A stretch of 64,000 nucleotides of DNA from Leisingera methylohalidivorans DSM 14336 (GTDB taxonomy: Bacteria > Pseudomonadota > Alphaproteobacteria > Rhodobacterales > Rhodobacteraceae). The translations under genes and the position numbers were made by a program. This document shows, piece by piece, positions 17,390 through 27,679 of this stretch (position 1 is its first letter; each line of letters begins with the position of its first letter). The notes beneath the pieces were generated by a model. That model made no database searches and was not told the origin of the DNA. It saw only the letters and a program-made list of their open reading frames with translations. The stretch covers positions 3,524,838-3,588,837 of the forward strand of contig NC_023135.1 of assembly GCF_000511355.1 (NCBI RefSeq), in the 5' to 3' direction.

Positions 17390-18591
17390 GCCTGCGCCCC
17401 CGCTGCGCTCAGGGCCCGCGGGCCCGGTATGAAATCCGGATCGTCATGCGGCGCTTCCAGTCCCGGTATCACCGCGCGCACCACAGAGATGCCCAGACCC
17501 GGACGCGACAAATCGACTGTCAGAACTTGCTCAATCCCTGCATCCCCCAGCCGGCTCAGGAGCCAAGCCAGGTCATCTTCGAACGACGGCGACGAGTAGG
17601 TAGGGCAATCTTGCATCCGGGCCGTTGGTTCGCTCCGATCAAACAGCGCCCGGACATACTGCACGCGTTCTGCCGACGCTTCGGCTGTAAACTCATCCGG
17701 GTCCAGATCGTCGCGCGCACCTGAGATGTAGGTCAGCCGCGTCTGTGCCGCCTCGGTCAGCGCCCGCAGCAGCGCGATTGCCCGGTCCGGATGGCAGCCG
17801 CTGCCGATGCCGATATGGCCGGGCCGGCTGCCTGCTTCGCAAACCATGCAATGGAACGCCGCCACCCCAGTGTCCGAGGCAATATTCCAAACTCCGGCGT
17901 CCAATCCTGCCGCGGAAAACCGCTCCAGCGCCGCGCGGCAACGCAGGTCTTCGATGGTCCCGGGATTGATCCTCGGGCCCGGCGGTGCATGATGCCAAAG
18001 CGTGATTGCATCCCTTTCGATCAACTCGCAAATGGCGTGGCAAGTGGCTTCTGCCAGGCTGTTGCCGGAGGCAAGACCGTTGGTCGTGCGCGGAAACGCC
18101 CCCTGTCCGCCGCAAGGCCGGGCGGTATAGTCAGTGTCCACCATCTCATAGGGCAGCCAATGCGGTTGGCCTGACGCAAGATCCTCCCCTTTTATCCACA
18201 GCATCGGATGGTGAGGATCAAAGCTGCCGCCGGTCACACTGGGCAGCCGCTCAACATCCGCGACCAATGCCTCTTGCCGCAAGTCCAGATAGCTGGCTGC
18301 CCGCAAGGGCAGTGTGATCCGTTCCGCGTGCCAGGTCTCTATCGCTTCCATCACCCCCGAGGCCTGTGCCGCTTCCAGCGTCAGTCCCTTTCCAAGCGCC
18401 ACCGCGACGGAGCGTGAATTCGGCCGCGTCACCATAACGGCAGGCAGGCCGACCCGGTCCAGCCCGGTCAGATTTGCAATCCGTGTAATGCCCATGCCGG
18501 CAAGATGCGGCCGGACGGCTGCCAGCGTCTGCGCCGGATTGCACAGCCGGTGGGTGTCCAAAACATATCCCTTTCGCTGCGCTTTTTGCAT
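17386..18591 (-). CDS. YcaO-domain ATP-dependent cyclodehydratase / thioamide synthetase
   Basis: 401 aa from the ATG at 18591, which has GAGG 8 nt upstream. Another in-frame ATG at 18612 is possible. The YcaO domain is complete: VALGKGLTLEAAQASGVMEAIETWHAE near the N-terminus, TNGLASGNSLAEATCHAICELIERDA in the middle, GSGCHPDRAIALLRALTEAAQTR, and a C-terminal VLTVDLSRPGLGISVVRAVIPGLE. These glutamate-rich helices bind ATP and Mg in characterised YcaOs. The coupled TfuA gene points to thioamidation more than to azoline formation. No separate E1-like leader-binding gene is visible. It heads a four-gene operon. Confidence 0.88.
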   Translation of the reverse strand: MQKAQRKGYVLDTHRLCNPAQTLAAVRPHLAGMGITRIANLTGLDRVGLPAVMVTRPNSRSVAVALGKGLTLEAAQASGVMEAIETWHAERITLPLRAASYLDLRQEALVADVERLPSVTGGSFDPHHPMLWIKGEDLASGQPHWLPYEMVDTDYTARPCGGQGAFPRTTNGLASGNSLAEATCHAICELIERDAITLWHHAPPGPRINPGTIEDLRCRAALERFSAAGLDAGVWNIASDTGVAAFHCMVCEAGSRPGHIGIGSGCHPDRAIALLRALTEAAQTRLTYISGARDDLDPDEFTAEASAERVQYVRALFDRSEPTARMQDCPTYSSPSFEDDLAWLLSRLGDAGIEQVLTVDLSRPGLGISVVRAVIPGLEAPHDDPDFIPGPRALSAAGAQA

Positions 18592-18734
18592 GGGGCAGGC
18601 CTCATATTCCATGACTGCCGGAGAAAGTCCGCCGGCCGCCTGTTGGTTTCCCGCAATATTTGGTTAAGGATGGTGGATCATACGCCGCCGGTCAACAAAG
18701 CTGCCGCTGCCGGTCTGGCCCTGCCATAGCATCG

Positions 18735-19787
18735 TCACCGTTGCGGATGAAAATCAAACACCGGTACAAAACTTGCCGGCGCCAGGGACTGCTCAAGCAT
18801 ATCCCCGCGCTGCGAGCTCTGATCAAATACCTGGATTTCCGGCCCGGTATGCTTGGTTTTCAGCTTTCCCTCAATAGCCCGAACCGCCATTTCAACAGCC
18901 AGCCGTCCTTGCAGAACAGGAAAATCCGTTGGGGCTGCAAGGATGCGATCACGCAGAACCCCCCGGTAGACGGCGTGGGTCATGTAGTCAGACACAACAT
19001 GAACCTTTCCCTGCAAACCACGGGCACGGAGGACCGACACCGCCGCCTCGGCAGCCGGCGCGGACCCGGCGATGTAGTCCAGATCTTGCGCCTCATCCAG
19101 CGCCTCCTCTACGAGGCGAACCTGGATCTCCCGTCCGGTGTCTCCGTATTTCGTCACTGCGACCACCGCGGAACTTTCCGCCAGCGCCGAGCGAAACCCT
19201 TGCTCGACAAATTTCACCCAGCCCGCATTCTCCGGGCCGGGAAACCAGGCCACTTTCACTGGCGGCGTGCCTTTGGGATGCCGTGCAGCGATGATACGCC
19301 CGGCTACAGCGCCCATTTCTATCCAGGATACACCGACTTTGGCAGTGATCCCTGCATCGGCGATATCATTCACAGCAGCGATTACCGGAACTTTCGCCGA
19401 AATCCGTTGCACAGTTCCGGTAAGACCCGCAAAGGAGACTGTCCCCAGGATCAGGGCATCTGCCCCTCCCTCCACGCAGTCTTCAGCCTGGCGAATCTGC
19501 CGCTGCAGGTTCGGATACCCGCCGGCCTCAACCAGCTTGAAAGCTACCCCCAGACGTGCCGCCTCAGCCACCATTCCGTAGTTGACGCTCAACCAATAGG
19601 CGTCCTTCAGATGGGGATATGCAATGCACAGCCGCCATATCTGCGAGGCTCGTTTCAACGGCTGATAAACGGCGGTCTCGTACCCGCTTTCGTAGTCGAA
19701 CGGGATTCGCGGATTCTGCAGGCGCCAGTTGTCGGCGGCGGCTGTGGTGCAAAGCACTGAGAAGACCAGAAACCAGATTGCGCGCAT
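18735..19787 (-). CDS. torT: TorT, periplasmic TMAO-sensing protein
   Basis: 350 aa from the ATG at 19787, preceded by GGAAGGAAA. The longer frame adds 14 residues ahead of the signal peptide. A signal peptide (MRAIWFLVFSVLCTTAAA) is followed by a LacI/RbsB-type type-I periplasmic binding fold. Similarity is to TorT, which binds TMAO and presents it to the sensor TorS. It is divergent from torS, with 92 bp between them. The next genes downstream of the Tor regulators encode a TMAO importer, which supports the assignment. Confidence 0.8.
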   Translation of the reverse strand: MRAIWFLVFSVLCTTAAADNWRLQNPRIPFDYESGYETAVYQPLKRASQIWRLCIAYPHLKDAYWLSVNYGMVAEAARLGVAFKLVEAGGYPNLQRQIRQAEDCVEGGADALILGTVSFAGLTGTVQRISAKVPVIAAVNDIADAGITAKVGVSWIEMGAVAGRIIAARHPKGTPPVKVAWFPGPENAGWVKFVEQGFRSALAESSAVVAVTKYGDTGREIQVRLVEEALDEAQDLDYIAGSAPAAEAAVSVLRARGLQGKVHVVSDYMTHAVYRGVLRDRILAAPTDFPVLQGRLAVEMAVRAIEGKLKTKHTGPEIQVFDQSSQRGDMLEQSLAPASFVPVFDFHPQR

Positions 19788-19879
19788 TAAATTTCCTTCC
19801 AGGCACCGAGGATAGGCAGCAGAACGCAAAAGGGAAATTCAAAATTGCACAACAGACAAATGCGCGCGACAGTTCAGGC

Positions 19880-22807
19880 ATGTTAAAAAAGCTTGGTCTT
19901 GGCGGGAAATTAAGCCTCGCATTCGTCGTCATTGCAGGGCTGCCCACCCTTGCGGGCATCCTTGGCCTGATCGAACTGCGGGTGCTTGCACGCCGCCAGG
20001 CAGAGGTCATCAGTCAAACCATCCCGGCCATCGCCGAAGTCCGCGGCATGGCCGAGGAAAGCACCCGTATCATCGCTATTGCTCCGGAGCTGGCCGCAGT
20101 CGACACCCAGTCCGAACGGGAAAAGCGGACGGAATTCCTGTCAGCTCAAGTCGAAGCACTGACCCGGAGACTTGAAGCCCTGGAGACAGCTGGCAGCACC
20201 GGGTCCGCCCGGCTGCGTGAAACCGTGACAGAGGCGTCCCGCGTGCTGCCGCTGCTTGATGCCCTGGTTGAGACCCGCATTGCCCTGCACAGCGAATTCA
20301 ACCAGTTGGCCGGGCAGAATCTTTCCGCTGCAAACAACTTGCTCAGCATGGCCGACACTTTGGTGGCAAATGCCGAGATGGGGACCACTGCAGTGATATC
20401 AAGCCTTTATGGTCACAGCTCCTCCCCAATTGAGGAGAAAGCCCGTACCGATACGCTGGACAAGCTGATCGAGGTTGACCTGTTCCAACTGGGCCTGATG
20501 TTCGAATTGCGGTCGCAAACCGCCGAAATCGGGCTGCTGATCAACCGGATCGAAGACGCGCGCGATGAAACCGAACTGGGTGAGATCGAGACATCTCTGA
20601 CCAGCCGGTTGCTCATAGTTTCCCGCCGGATAAAGGCGATCCGCGACCCTGGACGGCGCCAGCAGGCCGAAAGCTTTGCCGTGCAATTACGTACCGTCTC
20701 AGAGCAGGACATTGGGCTGTTTGTGCTGCGCCACAGGATTCTGACCACCGAAGGCCGCATAACCGCGCTGCAACAGGGCTTGCAGGATACCGCGTTGCGG
20801 CTTGGCGACGAGGCTGCAGCCGTGGCAGATCAGGCCCAAGCACGGGTGATCCGATCAGGCAACGCAGCCGCTCTCGACGTTCAGCGGGCCCAATTGCGCA
20901 ACGGCTTTGCGGCGATTGCAGGGCTTGTGCTGTCGCTTGCAGTCCTGTGGTTTTATGTGCGCGGAAGCATCACCCGGCGCCTTAACCAGCTGTCGGGGAC
21001 AATGGCGGCCCTGATGCGCGGCCAGCTTGACCACCGTGTGCGCCCCCAGGGGCATGACGAAATCGCCCGTATGGAGGCGGCCGTCGAGGTTTTCCGCCAG
21101 CAAGCCATCGACAAATTGGAACTGGAAAGTGTCCGGGATCGCAATGAGCAGGAACTGCGCGAACACCGCAACAATCTCCAGGTCCTGGTCAATGAACAGA
21201 CCGAGCGGCTGCAGGAGGAAGTCGAAGCCCATGACGAGGCCCGTCGGAAGGCAGAAAGCGCCGATCGTGCTAAATCCGAATTCCTCGCCATGATGAGCCA
21301 TGAAATCCGCACGCCGATGAATGGCGTGCTTGGCATGCTGCGCAGCCTTTCGGACGATGGCCTGTCTGCCAAGCAGATGGAGCGGCTTCGGGCAGCGCTG
21401 GTCTCCGGCCAGAATCTGCTGAAGATTTTGAATGACATTCTGGACTACTCGAAAATCGAAAGCGGTGCACTGAAGCCGGAAATCAGCACATTTTCCCTGC
21501 GGGAACTGGTAACCGACATCGTCGTGCTGCTGCGGCCCGGCGCGGACAGCAAAGGCGTCCACCTGTGGCTTGATGCCCCCGGCAATCTGCCAGAGGCAGT
21601 GCAGGGCGATGCCGCCAAGCTCCGGCAAATCCTGTTCAACCTGCTGTCCAACGCCCTGAAATTTACTGACGACGGCGAGGTCATTCTGCGGATCCGGATT
21701 AACGAGACTGCCAGCGGCCGCCACCGGGTGACCTTTGAAGTCAGTGACACCGGCAAGGGCATATCGGCGGAAGCAAAGTCCAGAATATTTGAGGCCTTTG
21801 AACAAGAGGACACAGATACCGCCCGCAAGTTCGGCGGCACCGGGCTGGGGCTCGCAATCAGTAGGCACTTCGCCCAAACCATTGGTGCCCGGCTGTCGCT
21901 GGAAAGCACCCCTGGTGTGGGTTCGGTTTTCACACTGGCCCTGGAGCTGGAACCGGGGAATCCCGCCGATCTGAAGTGTGAAGAGCCGCCAGTCCCGACA
22001 AAGCAAGCCGAACGGCCCCTGTCTGTGCTGGTGGTCGAAGACAACGAAATCAATCAGATGGTGGCACAGGGGTACCTGGAGCGTATGGGACACAGCTGCC
22101 ACTGCACCGGCAGCGCCGAAGACGCGCTGGAACTGCTACCCGGTTCCGGGTTTGATTTGGTTCTGATGGATGTGAACCTTCCGGGCATCAGCGGCACCGA
22201 AGCCACCCGCCGCCTGCGCGCCCTGCCCGACCGGCGGGTTGCCGAATTGCCGGTCATCGGCATTTCAGCGCATGTGCAAAAGGACCAGATCGAGACGCAC
22301 TTGCAGGCTGGCATGAACGGTTTTGTCGCCAAACCGGTCTCTCCTGAACGCCTGGCCAAGGCTTTAGACAGCGTTATGCAGGGGCGCGAGGGCGCAATTT
22401 ACTTGTCCGACCGCCAGGCTGCCCTGGAACAGCCGAACCGCCGCGCCAGCCTTCAAAAACAGATGCAGGAAAACATGCGTGATCTTGGCGAAAGGCAAGC
22501 TTTGGACATCGCAAGGATATTTGAACAGGAGCTTCCACTAGGCCTTGCCCGGATGACTGCGGCTTTGAAAACGCTAGACTTCGCAACTCTTGCAGTGGAA
22601 GCGCACCGAGCCAAAGGAGCTGCCAGCACTTTTGGCCAGCAGGATCTTGCTGCGCTGCTGGCTGCGCTGGAAACACTCGCCGAAAAAGGTGAAAGGAACG
22701 CTGCCAAGGACCAGTTGGAAAGGCTGACAGACATGGTCCCGCACATCTTGCACGCGCTAGCCGCGGTGCTGCGGGAATGTGAAACCGTCAGTTCAAAGGC
22801 GCCGTGA
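19880..22807 (+). CDS. torS: TorS hybrid sensor histidine kinase
   Basis: 975 aa from the ATG at 19880 (MLKKLGLGGKLSLAF). Upstream in-frame starts lie within the torT 5' region. TM1 covers about residues 11–33, then a long helical periplasmic sensor, TM2 near 345, HAMP, and coiled coil. The HisKA domain has His474 (SHEIRTPMNG), followed by HATPase_c, a receiver with Asp764 (LVLMDVNLP), and a C-terminal HPt domain with His909 (EAHRAKGAAS). This His–Asp–His relay is the TorS/ArcB layout. It would phosphorylate TorR in response to TMAO-bound TorT. Its 3' end overlaps that of torR by 20 bp on opposite strands. Confidence 0.85.
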   Translation: MLKKLGLGGKLSLAFVVIAGLPTLAGILGLIELRVLARRQAEVISQTIPAIAEVRGMAEESTRIIAIAPELAAVDTQSEREKRTEFLSAQVEALTRRLEALETAGSTGSARLRETVTEASRVLPLLDALVETRIALHSEFNQLAGQNLSAANNLLSMADTLVANAEMGTTAVISSLYGHSSSPIEEKARTDTLDKLIEVDLFQLGLMFELRSQTAEIGLLINRIEDARDETELGEIETSLTSRLLIVSRRIKAIRDPGRRQQAESFAVQLRTVSEQDIGLFVLRHRILTTEGRITALQQGLQDTALRLGDEAAAVADQAQARVIRSGNAAALDVQRAQLRNGFAAIAGLVLSLAVLWFYVRGSITRRLNQLSGTMAALMRGQLDHRVRPQGHDEIARMEAAVEVFRQQAIDKLELESVRDRNEQELREHRNNLQVLVNEQTERLQEEVEAHDEARRKAESADRAKSEFLAMMSHEIRTPMNGVLGMLRSLSDDGLSAKQMERLRAALVSGQNLLKILNDILDYSKIESGALKPEISTFSLRELVTDIVVLLRPGADSKGVHLWLDAPGNLPEAVQGDAAKLRQILFNLLSNALKFTDDGEVILRIRINETASGRHRVTFEVSDTGKGISAEAKSRIFEAFEQEDTDTARKFGGTGLGLAISRHFAQTIGARLSLESTPGVGSVFTLALELEPGNPADLKCEEPPVPTKQAERPLSVLVVEDNEINQMVAQGYLERMGHSCHCTGSAEDALELLPGSGFDLVLMDVNLPGISGTEATRRLRALPDRRVAELPVIGISAHVQKDQIETHLQAGMNGFVAKPVSPERLAKALDSVMQGREGAIYLSDRQAALEQPNRRASLQKQMQENMRDLGERQALDIARIFEQELPLGLARMTAALKTLDFATLAVEAHRAKGAASTFGQQDLAALLAALETLAEKGERNAAKDQLERLTDMVPHILHALAAVLRECETVSSKAP

Positions 22808-23480
22808 ACACATAGCCCTCGCCATGCACTGTGGTGATTACCCGCGGATTGGCGGGATCCTCTTCCAGCTTGCCGCGCAGGCGCCGGATCAGCACATCCA
22901 CGGTACGGGGATTCGCGCCGTATTGCCGGTGGGTCACCCGGCTCATCAGCGCATCGCGCGAGGCGACCTCCCCTGCCCGGCTGACCAGCATGTCCAACAC
23001 TTCGAATTCGGCCCGGGTCAGAGAAATGCTGCCACCTTCCACCGTTTGCAGATGCCGCGCCGCAACGTCGAACTGAAATTTCCCGAATCTGTAGATCCGG
23101 CGTGACAAACGCCGGACATCTTCTGTCCGCCGCAGCAGGTTTTTCAGCCTTGCCAGCAATTCGCGCCGGTTGAAGGGCTTGCAGACATAATCATCCGCGC
23201 CAAGCTCAAGCCCGACGATCCGGTCAATCTCATCGTCCCGGCCGGTCACCAGGATGATCCCCAACTCGGACTTGGCACGCTGTTCCCGGGTTATTTGCAG
23301 CCCGTCTTTTCCGGGCAGATTGATATCGACAAGCAAAAGGTCAACATCCTGTTCTTCAAGTATACTTTCCGCGTCTTCGGCAGTCTCAGCCTGTGAAACT
23401 TTGTACCCTTGGGCGTCCAGATAACTGGCGAGAGTGGCCCGGGTGACGGGTTCGTCCTCAATTATCAGAATATGCGCCAT
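22788..23480 (-). CDS. torR: TorR-type OmpR-family response regulator
   Basis: 230 aa from the ATG at 23480 (MAHILIIEDEP). Extra upstream codons would come from noncoding sequence. The receiver has phospho-acceptor Asp52 (LLVDINLPG) and a conserved lysine (CKPFNRREL). The C-terminal winged helix (about 130–228, ending VHGEGYVFTAPL) is of OmpR type. It lies convergent with torS and upstream of, but divergent from, tmoX. Direct-repeat CTGTTCA sites, like TorR boxes, lie between torR and tmoX, so it likely controls the importer and perhaps itself. Confidence 0.85.
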   Translation of the reverse strand: MAHILIIEDEPVTRATLASYLDAQGYKVSQAETAEDAESILEEQDVDLLLVDINLPGKDGLQITREQRAKSELGIILVTGRDDEIDRIVGLELGADDYVCKPFNRRELLARLKNLLRRTEDVRRLSRRIYRFGKFQFDVAARHLQTVEGGSISLTRAEFEVLDMLVSRAGEVASRDALMSRVTHRQYGANPRTVDVLIRRLRGKLEEDPANPRVITTVHGEGYVFTAPLN

Positions 23481-23540
23481 GATTTTAACGTCCCCGCGAT
23501 TATTCCCGCCGGTTAACAAATTTTAACATGACTGACCAGC

Positions 23541-24614
<1,074 letters not shown>

Positions 24615-24635
24615 ACCCACATTCAGACCCTTGTT

Positions 24636-24657
24636 CCGGGGCGGCGCGCCGCCCCGG
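24636..24657 (+). terminator. GC-rich stem-loop between tmoX and tmoV
   Basis: A perfect 22-bp palindrome (CCGGGGCGGC followed by its complement after GC) followed by TTTCCC lies 22 bp after the tmoX stop. Such intercistronic hairpins after binding-protein genes usually protect the upstream mRNA or terminate partially, giving excess binding protein. Confidence 0.6.
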
Positions 24658-24682
24658 TTTCCCTATCAATGAAAGATAAGCC

Positions 24683-25714
24683 ATGACCGCCGCCTCCCCT
24701 GTCATTTCCTGCAAAAACGTCTGGAAGCTGTTTGGCGCCCAACCGGAACAGTATCTGAAGTCCCTGACCGGCAACCCGGGTTTTGATGAGATCCGCCACG
24801 CTGGCTACATCGCAGCTGTGCGTGACGTCTCCCTGGATATCGCCAAGGGGGAAATGCTGGTGATCATGGGATTGTCAGGTTCCGGCAAGTCGACCTTTGT
24901 GCGCTGCCTGTCCCGTCTCATTGATATCACCGGCGGAGAGGTCCGGGTCGAAGGTCAGAACATTGGTGAGATGTCCGAGAAGGAACTGATCGAGCTGCGC
25001 CGCAATAAGATGGGCATGGTCTTCCAAAGCTTCGGCCTCTTGCCGCACCGCACCGTGCTGGACAATGTGGCCTTTCCACTGGAAATGCGCGGCCAGGACC
25101 GCCACGCTCGCCGCGCCCGTGCTATGGAAGTGATTGAACTGGTCGGCCTGTCGGGCCGCGAGGATTACTTCCCGCGCGAACTCTCTGGCGGCCAGCAACA
25201 ACGTGTCGGCATTGCCCGCAGCCTGGCAATCGAGCCCGATATCTGGTTCCTGGACGAACCGTTTTCGGCGCTCGACCCGCTGATCCGCCGCGAGATGCAG
25301 GACGAATTTCTGCGCTTGCAGGAAATGCTGGGCAAAACCATCGTTTTTATCACCCACGACTTTGACGAGGCCCTGCGCCTTGCCGACCGGATTGCTATCA
25401 TGAAGGACGGTGTTGTCGAGCAATGCGACACCCCCGATCAGATCGTGCTGAACCCCGCCACCGCATATGTTGCCAAATTCACTGAAGAAATTGAGAAATC
25501 CCGCGTCGTGCATGCCGGCGTTCTGGCACGGGAGGTGAACGGCCACAGCCTGACCGGGGCGCCGATCGGCGAGAAACAGACCATCTCCGAACTGGCCCGC
25601 CTGCTGGTCAATGACAGCCGCGACTTTCTGCCCGTTGCCAACAACGCAGGCAGCCTGATCGGAGCGATGAGCCGCCAGGAGGCGCTCGACGTTCTGTTGG
25701 GAGAGGCGTCATGA
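24683..25714 (+). CDS. tmoV: TMAO ABC importer ATP-binding protein
   Basis: 343 aa. It has a complete nucleotide-binding domain: Walker A MGLSGSGKSTF, the ABC signature LSGGQQQRVGIARSLA, Walker B WFLDEPFSALDP and switch His in FITHDFDEAL. The N-terminus has the ~40-residue extension of the OpuAA/ProV subfamily (VWKLFG…). The C-terminal ~60 residues form a CBS-like regulatory tail. It energises import through TmoW. Its stop overlaps the tmoW start (ATGA). Confidence 0.88.
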   Translation: MTAASPVISCKNVWKLFGAQPEQYLKSLTGNPGFDEIRHAGYIAAVRDVSLDIAKGEMLVIMGLSGSGKSTFVRCLSRLIDITGGEVRVEGQNIGEMSEKELIELRRNKMGMVFQSFGLLPHRTVLDNVAFPLEMRGQDRHARRARAMEVIELVGLSGREDYFPRELSGGQQQRVGIARSLAIEPDIWFLDEPFSALDPLIRREMQDEFLRLQEMLGKTIVFITHDFDEALRLADRIAIMKDGVVEQCDTPDQIVLNPATAYVAKFTEEIEKSRVVHAGVLAREVNGHSLTGAPIGEKQTISELARLLVNDSRDFLPVANNAGSLIGAMSRQEALDVLLGEAS

Positions 25715-27675
25715 CGGACCAGACCCTGATACTTGCTGGAAAGTCCCACGGCTGGACGCGCGCCAAGACCGGCTGGACGATCTTGGCAGCAGCTTGCCTG
25801 CTGGCCGTGGGAAACTCCGTCCTGCCCGCAGGGCTGGTGCGGCCGCCAGAGTGGCTGATCCTGCCCTTCGCTGACTGGATCAATGCCATCTTTGCTTTTC
25901 TCCGTGATGACCTGGGCCTGCTGTACCTGACCCGTGCCTTTGCCGACGGGGTGGAATGGCTGCTCGATGTGACCGCCAACCTGCTTTACGGCAAGAACCG
26001 CTGGCCCCGTCTGGGGCCCATTCCATGGACCGTGATTGCGAGCATCGGCTTTGTCATCGGTTATGCGCTGCAAGGCTGGCGGTTGTCGTTGCTCACCGGC
26101 GGCACCTTTGTCTGGATCGCGGTCATGGGGCAGTGGAAATGGGCGATGGAAACCCTTTCGGTTATCGTCGTCGCTGCCCCGTTCTCGATTCTGTTCGGGC
26201 TGGTCATGGGCGTTCTCGCCTGGCGCTCAAAAACCTTCGAAAAGTTCCTGAACCCGGTTCTCAACATCGCGCAAAGCCTGCCGCATTTCGCCTATATGAT
26301 TCCGGTTGTCGTCTTCATCGGCGTTGGCCCCAAGGCCGGCGCAATCGTCACCATCATCTTTTCCGTGCCTCCGATGATCCGCATGTCCCTGCTGGGCCTG
26401 CGCAAGGTTCCGCATGAGGTGATTGAAAGCGGCCACATGTGCGGCTCCTCCCGCTGGCAGCTGCTGCGCCACGTCCGCATCCCCACCGCCCGGACAGAGA
26501 TCCTGGTGGGCGTGAACCAGGTAATCATGCAATGCCTTGCGATGGTCGTTCTGGCCAGCTTCATCGGCATGCCCGGGCTGGGCCAGAAACTGCTGCAACT
26601 GCTGCAAGCTCTGAAGATCGGCCGCTCGGTCGAGATCGGCATCACCATCGTGCTCCTGGCAGTCATGCTGGACCGCTGCACCAAAGCCTGGGCGACCAAG
26701 CAGCCTGAGCACTTTGAGAAAGGTATCTCCTTTGCAGTCCGCAACAAATTTCTGCTGATCGGTGCGGGCCTCTCCCTTGCCTGCCTCGTTCTTGCGCAGT
26801 TCATCCCGCTGATGGACCAGATCAGCCGCCGCGAAGCCTTCACTATTTCCAAGCCGATTGATGCCGTAGCAGACTGGTTCATCGTGCTAATCGACCCGGT
26901 CACCCAGTGGCTGCGCTGGTTCCTGATCACCTGGGTGCTGATCCCGATCCGCGATGCCTTCCTATGGATGCCTTATACCGCAGTTCTGGCGTTGCTCGCG
27001 GCCGCCGGCTGGGCCATCGGCGGTTTGCGGTCCGCCCTCGTCTGCGTAGCCTTCTTCGGCCTCATCGCCATGTCCGGCTGGTGGGACCGGGCGATGATCA
27101 CAGTCTATACCGTCGTCGTCGCCGTCGCTATTGCGACCGTGCTGGGCTTTCCGCTGGGCATCTGGGGATCGTTTCACGAGAAACGCGCCGCATTGGCCCT
27201 GCTGATCTGCGACACATTGCAAACCTTCCCCAGCTTCATCTACCTGATCCCAGTGGTCATGCTGTTCGGAGTGAACGATGTGGCGGTGATCGGCGCCGTT
27301 GTCCTTTTCGCCGCGGTACCGCTGGTGCGCTACACTATCGAGGGGTTGCGCCAGGTGCCCGAAACCCTGATCGAGGCCGCCGACATGTCCGGCGCCACCC
27401 GGATGCAAACGCTGTGGAAGGTCCGCCTGCCGATGGCGCTTCCTACCATCATGGTCGGGGTGAACCAGTCGGTGATGTTCTCACTGTTCATGGTGATCAT
27501 TGCCGCCTTCATCGGCACCCAGGACCTGGGCCAGGAAATGCAGCGCGCGCTGTCCTCCACAGATGTGGGCAAAGGGCTGGTGCTTGGCCTTGCCGTCGCC
27601 TTCATGGGGCTGATGGTCGACCACTTGGTCACCACCTGGGCGAAATCCAAGAAAGATGCGCTGGGACTGGAGTGA
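25711..27675 (+). CDS. tmoW: TMAO ABC importer, fused double permease
   Basis: 654 aa, about twice the usual ProW length. Two homologous inner-membrane permease halves are fused. Each has several hydrophobic segments and the EAA coupling loop (HEVIESGHMCGSSRWQLLRHV in the first half, ETLIEAADMSGATRMQTLWKV in the second). Both halves repeat a GVNQ(V/S)…IG motif. The fusion is characteristic of TmoW-type transporters, so a single chain can form the transmembrane pathway. It is coupled to tmoV by a 4-bp overlap. Confidence 0.88.
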   Translation: MTDQTLILAGKSHGWTRAKTGWTILAAACLLAVGNSVLPAGLVRPPEWLILPFADWINAIFAFLRDDLGLLYLTRAFADGVEWLLDVTANLLYGKNRWPRLGPIPWTVIASIGFVIGYALQGWRLSLLTGGTFVWIAVMGQWKWAMETLSVIVVAAPFSILFGLVMGVLAWRSKTFEKFLNPVLNIAQSLPHFAYMIPVVVFIGVGPKAGAIVTIIFSVPPMIRMSLLGLRKVPHEVIESGHMCGSSRWQLLRHVRIPTARTEILVGVNQVIMQCLAMVVLASFIGMPGLGQKLLQLLQALKIGRSVEIGITIVLLAVMLDRCTKAWATKQPEHFEKGISFAVRNKFLLIGAGLSLACLVLAQFIPLMDQISRREAFTISKPIDAVADWFIVLIDPVTQWLRWFLITWVLIPIRDAFLWMPYTAVLALLAAAGWAIGGLRSALVCVAFFGLIAMSGWWDRAMITVYTVVVAVAIATVLGFPLGIWGSFHEKRAALALLICDTLQTFPSFIYLIPVVMLFGVNDVAVIGAVVLFAAVPLVRYTIEGLRQVPETLIEAADMSGATRMQTLWKVRLPMALPTIMVGVNQSVMFSLFMVIIAAFIGTQDLGQEMQRALSSTDVGKGLVLGLAVAFMGLMVDHLVTTWAKSKKDALGLE

Positions 27676-27679
27676 TAAC

